DNA of 64,000 nucleotides from Pseudanabaena galeata CCNP1313 (lineage in GTDB: Bacteria; Cyanobacteriota; Cyanobacteriia; Pseudanabaenales; Pseudanabaenaceae): the NCBI RefSeq assembly GCF_029910235.1, contig NZ_CP112874.1, forward strand, positions 4,268,501 through 4,332,500, given 5' to 3'. Every line of letters begins with the position of its first letter. Positions within the stretch are counted from its first letter, which is position 1. This document shows, piece after piece, positions 55,037 to 62,917 of this stretch. A program made the translations under genes and the position numbers. The notes below the pieces were generated by a model. That model saw nothing but the letters and a program-made list of their open reading frames with translations, was not told the DNA's origin and made no database searches.

Positions 55037-56605
55037 ATGCCCTTAGAACCGATCGCTTTAACCACACCACTTTTTTACGTCAACGATCGCCCACATATTG
55101 GTAGCGCCTACCCCACGATCGCTGCGGATGCCTTTGCACGGTTTTATCGGCTCAAAGGACATCCAGTCATGTTTGTCACAGGCACAGATGAACATGGACA
55201 AAAAATTCAGCGCACCGCCGAAAAAAATAATCTATCGCCCCAAGAACATTGCGATCGCACCGTTGCCGAATTTTATAGTCTCTGGGAAAAGTTTAATATT
55301 CGCTTCGATAGCTTTACACGCACCACTGCACCAAAACATCAAGCGATCGTCAATGAATTTTTTCAGCGGGTTTACGATTCAGGGGACATTTACCTAAATC
55401 AGCAAAAGGGTTGGTACTGCGTCGCTTGCGAAGAATTTAAAGAAGAGCGTGAACTCCCCGAAAGCCATCATTGTCCGATCCATACCAATGTTGTCTGTGA
55501 ATGGCGCGACGAACCAAATTATTTCTTTCGCCTCTCCAAATATCAAGAAGCATTAGATCAATTTCACGAGGCGCACCCCAACTTTATCCAACCTGAAAGT
55601 CGTCGTAATGAAGTCCTTGGCTTTATGAAGCAAGGCTTACAGGATTTTTCGATCTCTCGCGTTAACCTCGATTGGGGATTCCCAATTCCCATCGATCCTA
55701 CCCATACAATTTATGTCTGGTTCGATGCTTTACTAGGATATGTCACGGCTTTGCTCGATCCTGATGATGAACCGACTCTCGCAAATGCTCTCAAAAAGTG
55801 GTATCCCTTCAACCTCCATATCATTGGCAAAGATATCTTAAGATTTCATGCAATTTACTGGCCAGCCATGCTCATGTCTGCGGGATTAGAATTGCCAAAG
55901 CGAGTATTTGGTCACGGTTTGTTGACAAAAGATGGGCTAAAAATGGGAAAAACCCTAGGCAATACCATTGATCCCTACGATCTAGTTGATCGTTTTGGCG
56001 CAGATCCCATACGATATTATTTCTTAAAAGAAATTGAATTTGGCAAGGATGGTGACTTTAACGAAGAGCGATTTGTGGCAATCATTAATGCCGATCTCGC
56101 CAATAGTCTTGGTAATTTACTTAATCGTAGTCTTGGCATGGCTAATAAATATTGCCAACAAACTATTCCTGTACATGATCCCAGCGATCGCACTGAAGTC
56201 TCAGATTTGATGAAACCAGTGATCGAACAAGCAAAAAGCTTAGGCGATCGCGTCGCCCTTGATTACCAAAATCTTAACTTTCGATCCGCTTGCGAGAAAA
56301 TCCTTGAACTCATCTGGAATTGCAACAAGTTAATCGATGAAACCACTCCTTGGAAACTATTTAAAGCAGGTAAACAAAACGAAGTTAACGAAACTTTATA
56401 CACTTTGCTGGAATCTGTAAGGATTGCAGTTTACTTACTATCACCGATTACACCAACTCTCAGCATTTCTGCTTATCAGCAACTCGGTTTAAATTTTAAT
56501 GAAACATCTCCCCCTGATTGGAGTCACACAAATTGGGGAATACTTGAATCAAGTAAAGCCCTATCTACACCTACTCCAATCTTTCAACGGATTGAAAAGT
56601 CATGA
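55037..56605 (+). CDS. metG: Methionyl-tRNA synthetase
   Basis: 522 aa, class I synthetase without the C-terminal tRNA-binding extension. HIGH-like motif: PLFYVNDRPHIGSAYPTIAADAFARF. KMSKS-like motif: LLTKDGLKMGKTLGNTIDP, a variant KMGKT usual for this short bacterial type. A Cys-containing knuckle is WYCVACEEFKEERELPESHHC. The anticodon-binding helical domain fills the last 150 residues. The start is the ATG at 55037. Confidence 0.97.
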   Translation: MPLEPIALTTPLFYVNDRPHIGSAYPTIAADAFARFYRLKGHPVMFVTGTDEHGQKIQRTAEKNNLSPQEHCDRTVAEFYSLWEKFNIRFDSFTRTTAPKHQAIVNEFFQRVYDSGDIYLNQQKGWYCVACEEFKEERELPESHHCPIHTNVVCEWRDEPNYFFRLSKYQEALDQFHEAHPNFIQPESRRNEVLGFMKQGLQDFSISRVNLDWGFPIPIDPTHTIYVWFDALLGYVTALLDPDDEPTLANALKKWYPFNLHIIGKDILRFHAIYWPAMLMSAGLELPKRVFGHGLLTKDGLKMGKTLGNTIDPYDLVDRFGADPIRYYFLKEIEFGKDGDFNEERFVAIINADLANSLGNLLNRSLGMANKYCQQTIPVHDPSDRTEVSDLMKPVIEQAKSLGDRVALDYQNLNFRSACEKILELIWNCNKLIDETTPWKLFKAGKQNEVNETLYTLLESVRIAVYLLSPITPTLSISAYQQLGLNFNETSPPDWSHTNWGILESSKALSTPTPIFQRIEKS

Positions 56606-56991
56606 ATGCTAAGGCTTTCTAACTTTTTACGTAATGTTATGTAATTTATTAACTTGCATACCTGTCAGCATCTATACCTCTAAGTATATTTACTTATGGT
56701 GTATAGTTAGATGTAGGTTATAAAAATAAAATTCTTGTTTTTGTATTCTTATATTATAAAAAACTCGTTTTATAATTCTAAGTTCATTTGAGATTTATCT
56801 TGGATCTACCTAGAAGCAATCATTATTTATTCTCAAATAGTCTTGGGACAAAGCTGGTGTCTTTTCTTTATTGAAAGCTACTTTTAACGTCCAATACTAG
56901 CTTTATACAAATAAGCTACGTGTGAGTTTATTAAAAAGTTTTAAGAGGTTCTTCTGAATTAGGTAAACACTTAGGACGGTTTTAAGTATCA
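56606..56991. other. AT-rich gene-free region
   Basis: 386 bp between metG and the NYN gene, more AT-rich than its surroundings. No ORF, long repeat or terminator was found. It probably holds the promoter and leader of the NYN gene; I see no box that can be supported. Confidence 0.4.
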
Positions 56992-57684
56992 ATGCTAATA
57001 CCAAAGCTTCATCCCGCAGCACTAGATAACAAGCGTTCTATAGGCAAAAATATGTTACCTTTTGAGCAAGATTCTGGTTTTAAACCAGACCAAATTTTAG
57101 AAAATCGAGGGCGAGTCGCCATCTTCATTGATGGCTCTAATCTTTTCTATGCCGCCCTGCAATTGGGAATTGAAATCGACTACACCAAATTGCTCCTCTG
57201 CCTTACGGATGGTTCGCGTTTACTACGCGCATTCTTCTATACAGGAGTCGATCGCACCAATGAAAAGCAGCAGGGGTTTCTGTTGTGGATGCGACGCAAT
57301 GGCTATCGAGTTATTTCTAAAGAACTAGTACAACTACCCGATGGCTCCAAAAAAGCTAACCTTGATGTCGAGATTGCTGTAGACATGATGGCGCTAATTG
57401 GTTCCTATGATACGGCTGTACTTGTCAGTGGCGATGGGGATCTTGCCTATGCGGTTGATGCGGCAAGTTATCGCGGTGTACGTGTTGAAGTGGTCAGTTT
57501 GCGATCGATGACTAGCGATCATCTGATTAATGTTGCCGATCGCTACGTCGATCTCGAAGCGATCAAAGAAGATATCATGAAAATATCACGACCTCAATCC
57601 TCAAGCACATCACCATCGATCGCTACCTATAGCTATCGTCCAATTTCAGGAGTTGCATCCATAGATAGCGATCGTGACATTTAA
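56992..57684 (+). CDS. LabA-like NYN-domain protein
   Basis: 230 aa (a start at Met21, 57052, is also possible). NYN/PIN-like RNase fold: GRVAIFIDGSNLFYAALQLGIEIDY, RAFFYTGVDRTNEKQQGFL, KANLDVEIAVDMM and LVSGDGDLAYAVDAASYRGVRVEVVSL, all acidic positions present. LabA in Synechococcus affects clock-controlled expression, but most members are uncharacterised. It stands directly before the ribosomal operon but is separated by a new promoter. Confidence 0.88.
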   Translation: MLIPKLHPAALDNKRSIGKNMLPFEQDSGFKPDQILENRGRVAIFIDGSNLFYAALQLGIEIDYTKLLLCLTDGSRLLRAFFYTGVDRTNEKQQGFLLWMRRNGYRVISKELVQLPDGSKKANLDVEIAVDMMALIGSYDTAVLVSGDGDLAYAVDAASYRGVRVEVVSLRSMTSDHLINVADRYVDLEAIKEDIMKISRPQSSSTSPSIATYSYRPISGVASIDSDRDI

Positions 57685-57766
57685 GCTTTTAAGTTAGTGC
57701 CATGTTCATGATGTGGGGCTTAGACTAACATCGTGAAGTTTAAAACCCAGATTAATTGCAAAAATA

Positions 57767-57795
57767 TTGACAGAAGTTGCCATTGTCAATATATT
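57767..57795 (+). promoter_or_regulatory. Sigma-70 promoter of the rpsM operon
   Basis: TTGACA at 57767-57772, a 17-bp spacer, then TATATT at 57790-57795. This is close to consensus. It leaves a leader of about 200 nt before rpsM, long enough for autogenous control. The -35 box and spacer contain an inverted repeat TTGACA..TGTCAA. Confidence 0.7.
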
Positions 57796-58004
57796 ATAGA
57801 GTTCGCTGTAAAATATTACGTCTTCGTAATTTGCTTCTGTCGATTGTAGCTAACCCACTGCATAGAACGCACGCTCTCGCGAAGATAGTGTTGTACAGCC
57901 ATCCGTCCCGAAATTTGCTCATGAAACACCTGAAAAGGTTTGTCAATAAGTACTTTTAGGGAAACCATAAAATTGAAAACTGACAACAAATTGGGAGACT
58001 TATA

Positions 58005-58388
58005 GTGGCTCGCATTGCAGGAGTTGACCTTCCGCGTGACAAGCGCATCGAAATAGGACTAACGTACATATACGGAATCGGTCTAACTAGCGCCAAAAAA
58101 ATCTTAGCAGCTACCAAAATAAACCCTGACACAAGGGTTAAAGAACTTACTGATCCTGAAGTAACAACTTTACGCCAAGAGGTAGAATCCAACTTTCAAG
58201 TAGAAGGCGATCTGCGTCGTCTCGAAGGTTTAAGTATCAAACGCCTAGTAGACATCGGTTGCTACCGAGGTCGTAGACATCGTATGGGTCTTCCTGTCCG
58301 TGGACAACGTACTCGCACCAATGCGCGTACTCGCCGTGGCGGTCGTCGTACTGTCGCAGGTAAGAAGAAGGCTCCAGGTAAGAAGTAA
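58005..58388 (+). CDS. rpsM: Ribosomal protein S13
   Basis: 127 aa, starts with GTG (58005) after GGGAGA. It reads [33 protein letters not shown] and ends [28 protein letters not shown]. Small-subunit head protein. First gene of the operon here; the usual upstream genes secY, adk, infA and rpmJ are absent. Confidence 0.98.
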   Translation: MARIAGVDLPRDKRIEIGLTYIYGIGLTSAKKILAATKINPDTRVKELTDPEVTTLRQEVESNFQVEGDLRRLEGLSIKRLVDIGCYRGRRHRMGLPVRGQRTRTNARTRRGGRRTVAGKKKAPGKK

Positions 58389-58408
58389 GTAAGGATTAAT
58401 ACGAAACA

Positions 58409-58804
58409 ATGGCTCGTCAAACAACTCGTAGAACTGGCGCACGTAAGAATAAGCGCAATGTCCCTAATGGAGTCGCTTACATCCAGTCTACTTTTAACAA
58501 CACTATCGTCACGATCGCAGACACCGTTGGAGATGTGATCTCATGGTCTTCGGCTGGTGCTAGTGGCTTTAAGGGCGCTAAGAAGGGCACTCCATTTGCA
58601 GCCCAAACTGCTGCCGAATCGGCGGCTAGAAGAGCGATGGAACAAGGAATGCGTCAGGTTGAAGTAATGGTTACAGGTCCTGGGTCGGGTCGCGAAACCG
58701 CAGTGAGAGCATTACAAGCTGCTGGGCTAGAGATCACCCTTATTCGTGATATTACTCCTATTCCTCACAATGGCTGCCGTCCTCCAAAGCGCAGACGTGT
58801 GTAA
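58409..58804 (+). CDS. rpsK: Ribosomal protein S11
   Basis: 131 aa. [39 protein letters not shown] and the C-terminal [18 protein letters not shown] are diagnostic. 20 bp after rpsM. Confidence 0.98.
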   Translation: MARQTTRRTGARKNKRNVPNGVAYIQSTFNNTIVTIADTVGDVISWSSAGASGFKGAKKGTPFAAQTAAESAARRAMEQGMRQVEVMVTGPGSGRETAVRALQAAGLEITLIRDITPIPHNGCRPPKRRRV

Positions 58805-58805
58805 C

Positions 58806-58873
58806 CAATTACGAATTAGAAATTACGAATTAGAAACTAATCTCATAATTCGTAACTCGTAATTCGTAATTCC
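58806..58873. repeat. Palindromic repeat inside the ribosomal operon
   Basis: Two ATTACGAATTAGAA direct units followed by their inverse (AATTCGTAACTCGTAATTCGTAATT). The whole forms one long imperfect hairpin between rpsK and rpoA. It has no T-run and is unlikely to be a full terminator. Confidence 0.65.
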
Positions 58874-58934
58874 CCAATTCTCAAATTTCTCCCTTTGATT
58901 TTCGTTTACTCTTGCAGACTAAGTCGGTACAAAT

Positions 58935-59888
58935 ATGGCACAGTTTCAGGTTGAGTGCGTTGCATCCCACACAGAAAAAGACAATAGCCAGTACAGTCAA
59001 TTTGTACTGGAACCACTAGATCGGGGGCAAGGCATTACCATTGGAAATGCGCTCAGACGGGTATTGCTCTCCAATCTTGAGGGTGCGGCCGTCACTGCTG
59101 TTCGCATTGCTGGTGTCAACCATGAGTTTGCGACGATTCCAGGCGTGCGGGAAGACGTTTTGGATTTGATGCTCAACTTGAAAGAACTAGTGTTGAAGTC
59201 CTATAGCTCAGCACCACAGATCATTCGTTTGGTAGAGCGCGGTTCAAAATTAGTTACGGCTACCAGTTTCCATTCTTTGCCATCGGATATCGAGATTGTC
59301 AACCCTAACCAATACATTGCGACTCTCAGTGAGGGTGCAACCTTGGAGATGGAACTCACAATCGAACGTGGTAAAGGCTATCGCTCGGTAGACCGCTCTA
59401 AGGAGGATCACAGTTCTCCGATTGATACACTCAAGATTGATGCTGTGTTTATGCCTGTGCGTAAGGTCAAGTATGAGATTAAAGACGCTCGGATCGGTGA
59501 TGCGATCAACAAAGAGAGTCTGCTAATCGATATTTGGACAAATGGCAGCATTACACCTCAAGAAGCACTTAGCCAAGCTGCTAGTGTGTTGGTGAATTTG
59601 TTCTCGCCCTTGCAAGAAATCACTCTTGCGCCTTCGTTGCCCCAAGAACGTGATGAGCAAGACGAAACTAAGCAAATTCACATTGAAGAATTGCAACTAT
59701 CTGTTAGAGCTTATAACTGTCTCAAACGCGCTCAGATTAACACTGTTGCGGATTTGTTGGAATACACCCAAGACGATTTACTGGAAATCAAAAACTTTGG
59801 TCAAAAGTCGGCTGAGGAAGTTATGGATGCCCTTAAACAGCATCTTGGCTTGACCTTAACTGAGTCCAAAGCTTCTAAAGTTCTGTAA
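58935..59888 (+). CDS. rpoA: RNA polymerase alpha subunit
   Basis: 317 aa. The N-terminal dimerisation domain (GNALRRVLLSNLEGAAVTAVRIAGVNHEF) and the C-terminal alpha-CTD (IEELQLSVRAYNCLKRAQINTVADLLEYTQDDLLEIKNFGQKSAEEVMDAL) are both complete. Its 130-bp upstream gap holds the palindromic repeat. Confidence 0.98.
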   Translation: MAQFQVECVASHTEKDNSQYSQFVLEPLDRGQGITIGNALRRVLLSNLEGAAVTAVRIAGVNHEFATIPGVREDVLDLMLNLKELVLKSYSSAPQIIRLVERGSKLVTATSFHSLPSDIEIVNPNQYIATLSEGATLEMELTIERGKGYRSVDRSKEDHSSPIDTLKIDAVFMPVRKVKYEIKDARIGDAINKESLLIDIWTNGSITPQEALSQAASVLVNLFSPLQEITLAPSLPQERDEQDETKQIHIEELQLSVRAYNCLKRAQINTVADLLEYTQDDLLEIKNFGQKSAEEVMDALKQHLGLTLTESKASKVL

Positions 59889-59947
59889 AAAAGCAAAATC
59901 TCTTTATCTCTAAAGAGTTTGGTTTCATATCCATCTAGTACACACCT

Positions 59948-60382
59948 ATGCGTCACCGTTGTAAAACCCCCCAGCTTAACAAGGCTGCCGATCAGCGCAA
60001 AGCTCTCCTAAGGGCTTTGACCACTGAGCTAATCCTCAGAGGCGAAATTAAGACCACCAGAGCTAAGGCTGATGCCGTTCGTAGCAGCGTTGATCACATG
60101 ATCACCCTTGCTAAAGATGGTTCTCTGCACGCTCGTCGTCAAGCGATCGCCTACTTATACGATATTTCGGTCAAAGATGGCGAACCCGTGAGCGATCGTC
60201 CTCAGACTAAGACTAAACAAGAACAATTACCTGAAGAAGATCGCGTAACTACCTTGGTTGACTTGTTGTTCACCCAAGCTAAAGATCGCTATGCTGAGCG
60301 TAATGGTGGTTATACCCGTATCGTTCGCACAGTTAGCCGTCGTGGTGATAACTCTGAAATGGCGATCTTGCAACTTGTGTAA
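59948..60382 (+). CDS. rplQ: Ribosomal protein L17 with an internal insertion
   Basis: 144 aa against about 116 in most cyanobacteria. The start [29 protein letters not shown] and end [31 protein letters not shown] are standard. About 28 extra residues ([20 protein letters not shown]..) lie between YLYDISVKD and the [13 protein letters not shown] part. The insertion is charged and in frame. Located by the exit tunnel. Confidence 0.95.
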   Translation: MRHRCKTPQLNKAADQRKALLRALTTELILRGEIKTTRAKADAVRSSVDHMITLAKDGSLHARRQAIAYLYDISVKDGEPVSDRPQTKTKQEQLPEEDRVTTLVDLLFTQAKDRYAERNGGYTRIVRTVSRRGDNSEMAILQLV

Positions 60383-60390
60383 GCATCAAG

Positions 60391-61230
60391 ATGTTTTCTG
60401 CTGATTCTGAGTCTCCCCATCGTATTGCTTTAGTTATTCAATATCTAGGTACATACTTTTACGGGTGGCAAAGGCAGCCAAATCATCCCAGTGTGCAGCA
60501 AACGATTGAAGAAGCGATCGCTAAGATCTGCGGAAAACCAACCGTTTTGCATAGTGCAGGTAGGACTGATACAGGAGTTCATGCTGCGGCTCAAGTAGCG
60601 CATTTTGATACGTCAAGCTTGATCCCTCCCCATCGTTGGGCAAAGGTACTTAATAGTTATTTGCCTGAAGGAATCTTGATCTGTGGATCTGCGAAAGTAG
60701 CTGGTGACTGGCACGCAAGATTTTCGGCAACATGGCGGCGTTATCGTTACACGATTTATACCGCAGCTATCCCGAATCTCTTTGTAAAGCCGTTTAGCTG
60801 GCACTACTACCACGATCACCTTGATGAAAAGCTGATCCATCAAGCCTTGCAGCCGATGTTAGGTGAGCAAGACATGGCAGCATTTCAGAGAGCAGGTTCA
60901 AGCCGTCCCCATAGTCGCCTTGAGCTTCAAGAAGCACTATGTTGGCGAGATGGTGATTTTGTCCATGTGGAAGTCCAAGCAAGTGGTTTTTTGTACGGCA
61001 TGATTCGCTTGTTAGTAGGGCAATTAGTCGAAGTAGGGCGTTCGCGCCTGAGTGTCGAAGCCTTTACAAACATTTGGCAAGAAAAACGTCGTATTGAAGT
61101 TAAGTATGCTGCTCCCCCACAAGGATTGTGCCTATTAGCGATCGGCTATGCCGATCATCCCTTTGCAGAGTTCGCATCGCGCAAGCAAACACTAGGTTTA
61201 AATGACAGCCATGTACTTAACTTGGTCTGA
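60391..61230 (+). CDS. truA: tRNA pseudouridine(38-40) synthase
   Basis: 279 aa. Makes pseudouridine in the tRNA anticodon stem. YLGTYFYGWQRQPNHPSVQQTIEEAI and the catalytic Asp in SAGRTDTGVHAAAQVAHF are present, as is VQASGFLYGMIRLLVGQLVEVG. It starts 8 bp after rplQ, in the usual cyanobacterial order. Confidence 0.96.
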   Translation: MFSADSESPHRIALVIQYLGTYFYGWQRQPNHPSVQQTIEEAIAKICGKPTVLHSAGRTDTGVHAAAQVAHFDTSSLIPPHRWAKVLNSYLPEGILICGSAKVAGDWHARFSATWRRYRYTIYTAAIPNLFVKPFSWHYYHDHLDEKLIHQALQPMLGEQDMAAFQRAGSSRPHSRLELQEALCWRDGDFVHVEVQASGFLYGMIRLLVGQLVEVGRSRLSVEAFTNIWQEKRRIEVKYAAPPQGLCLLAIGYADHPFAEFASRKQTLGLNDSHVLNLV

Positions 61231-61341
61231 AGTTTAAAAGCTAAAGCTAACCTGTCCCAAACTCAAAAGTTTGATAAATATATTTCCCCAATATATTTCC
61301 CAGATAAATATCATAGATAAATCTCGTTTGTAGAGAAACTA

Positions 61342-61809
61342 ATGACTACAACTACACTTACTCCCAATAAAAGCTACTTACCAAAAGATCCTGATCGCAA
61401 ATGGTATGTCATTGATGCGGAAGGTCAGCGCCTAGGAAGACTTGCTAGCGCGATCGCGGTAATCCTACGCGGCAAAAATAAGCCCATCTATACGCCCCAT
61501 CTAGATACTGGCGATTTCGTCGTTGTGATCAACGCCGAAAAAATTGCTGTAACTGGCAAAAAATCCACCCAAAAGCTATACAGAAGACATTCTGGTCGTC
61601 CAGGTGGGATGAAGGAAGAGACCTTTGACAAAGTAATTGCGCGTGTGCCTGAACGTATTCTTGAAACTGCCATTAAAGGTATGTTGCCGAAAAATACCCT
61701 CGGTCGTCAGCTTTTCACTAAGCTCAAGGTATATAAGGGTGCTAGCCATCCCCATGAGGCTCAACAGCCTGAGACCTTGGTCATCAACACCATTCCATCG
61801 CTGAAGTAG
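61342..61809 (+). CDS. rplM: Ribosomal protein L13
   Basis: 155 aa. [39 protein letters not shown] and [21 protein letters not shown] are typical. One of the primary 50S assembly proteins. 12 bp before rpsI. Confidence 0.98.
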   Translation: MTTTTLTPNKSYLPKDPDRKWYVIDAEGQRLGRLASAIAVILRGKNKPIYTPHLDTGDFVVVINAEKIAVTGKKSTQKLYRRHSGRPGGMKEETFDKVIARVPERILETAIKGMLPKNTLGRQLFTKLKVYKGASHPHEAQQPETLVINTIPSLK

Positions 61810-61821
61810 GAGAAATCACAG

Positions 61822-62235
61822 ATGTCAGATACTGAACGTTCTAATCGTGCTGTTTACTGGGGAACTGGTCGTCGTAAAAGAGCGATCGCCCGTGTCCGCC
61901 TCGTCCCGGGCGAAGGCAAAATCGTAATCAATGATAAGCCAGGTGATTTGTATTTGCAGTTTAACCCTAGCTATATTTCAGGTGTAAAGGCTCCTCTAGA
62001 AACCTTAGGCTTGGAAAATGAGTACGATGTTCTGGTTAATGCCCATGGTGGCGGTGTGACTGGTCAAGCGGATGCAATTCGTTTGGGCGTAGCTCGTGCT
62101 TTGGTAGAACTTGCTCCTGAAAATCGTAAGCCTCTCAAGGTTGAAGGTTACTTAACCCGCGATCCTCGTTCTAAGGAACGTAAGAAATACGGACTTAAGA
62201 AAGCTCGTAAGGCTCCTCAATACTCGAAACGGTAA
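61822..62235 (+). CDS. rpsI: Ribosomal protein S9
   Basis: 137 aa. [25 protein letters not shown] and the tail [25 protein letters not shown], which reaches the P-site tRNA. Last gene of the operon, followed by a terminator. Confidence 0.98.
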   Translation: MSDTERSNRAVYWGTGRRKRAIARVRLVPGEGKIVINDKPGDLYLQFNPSYISGVKAPLETLGLENEYDVLVNAHGGGVTGQADAIRLGVARALVELAPENRKPLKVEGYLTRDPRSKERKKYGLKKARKAPQYSKR

Positions 62236-62248
62236 TCATTTACCTCAC

Positions 62249-62279
62249 AAAAAAGCCTCGCATTGCGAGGCTTTTTTTA
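62249..62279 (+). terminator. Terminator of the ribosomal operon
   Basis: AAAAAAGCCTCGC-ATT-GCGAGGCTTTTTTT, 14 bp after rpsI. Confidence 0.92.
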
Positions 62280-62283
62280 TTTT

Positions 62284-62318
62284 AAACATAGGATAGCGCG
62301 AAGCACTATCCTATGTTT
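62284..62318 (-). terminator. Terminator of the secreted hypothetical gene
   Basis: AAACATAGGATAG-cgcgaagca-CTATCCTATGTTTT overlaps the stop codon at 62311 and gives a T-run on the minus strand. Confidence 0.6.
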
Positions 62319-62844
62319 TTTCAATGCCATGATCTAAAACTTCGTAGTAAAGAGGTAAATATCCTGACTTGATGCCACCTTCCTCTTTAGCTTTATCCAA
62401 GTTACCGCGCAAAGTATGGCTGTTATGAACGCTGTAGATTTCGTAGCGATCGCCTATAAACACATAGTCAGCAACATCGGTAAACTCTTCACCTTTAACT
62501 AGTTGCCAGCGATCGTCTACATAGACAAAATGATAATCTGCTAGATCTGGGCTTGAGGATGGTCGTTCGACCGCCGCCGAGATTTCGGCAGTGTAATGGG
62601 CATTTTTATCGTTAGGTGGGATAACTTTACTGGTAACGTTGCGATAGTAACAGCTCTCGTTATAGCAAAATCTTAGTTTTGCCATTTTGTTTTTGATAAT
62701 CTCAAAGCGCTCGATGATCTGAGTTGAAGAAAGCTCACTTGCTGCGGAAACATTTGGCACAAGCGTGTTAGCAAAGGTTATGCCAAGGCAAATTACACAA
62801 ATTAAAAAAATATTGGCAAGCGATCGCCATTTCTTACTGGTCAT
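62311..62844 (-). CDS. Secreted hypothetical protein
   Basis: 177 aa from ATG 62844. The start was chosen because it yields a good signal peptide (MTSKKWRSLANIFLICVICLGITFANTLVPNVSAASE). Further-upstream starts at 62877 and 62940 would read into the right end of the TnpB element. The mature domain (about 140 aa) has two cysteines in LRFCYNESCYYRN and a beta-rich stretch (YHFVYVDDRWQLVKGEEFTDVADYVFIGDRYEIYSV). Not recognised. Confidence 0.6.
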   Translation of the reverse strand: MTSKKWRSLANIFLICVICLGITFANTLVPNVSAASELSSTQIIERFEIIKNKMAKLRFCYNESCYYRNVTSKVIPPNDKNAHYTAEISAAVERPSSSPDLADYHFVYVDDRWQLVKGEEFTDVADYVFIGDRYEIYSVHNSHTLRGNLDKAKEEGGIKSGYLPLYYEVLDHGIEKT

Positions 62845-62903
62845 AAAGTTTATAGTTCTTAAAACTATATTATCCATGGATAAGAGTGAACTACCAGACG
62901 CTG

Positions 62904-62917
62904 ACCGCTTAGGCGGT
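62904..62917 (-). promoter_or_regulatory. Hairpin at the 3' end of tnpB (likely element right end)
   Basis: ACCGC-CTAA-GCGGT contains the tnpB stop codon. Subterminal hairpins of this kind mark the right end of IS200/IS605-type elements, and transcripts covering it serve as the omega RNA. The exact end of the element cannot be fixed without a second copy. Confidence 0.45.

Noticed and set aside
57685-58004. rpmJ (L36) expected before rpsM
   Set aside because: All three forward frames were read; no KVRxSVKKMC-type sequence is present.
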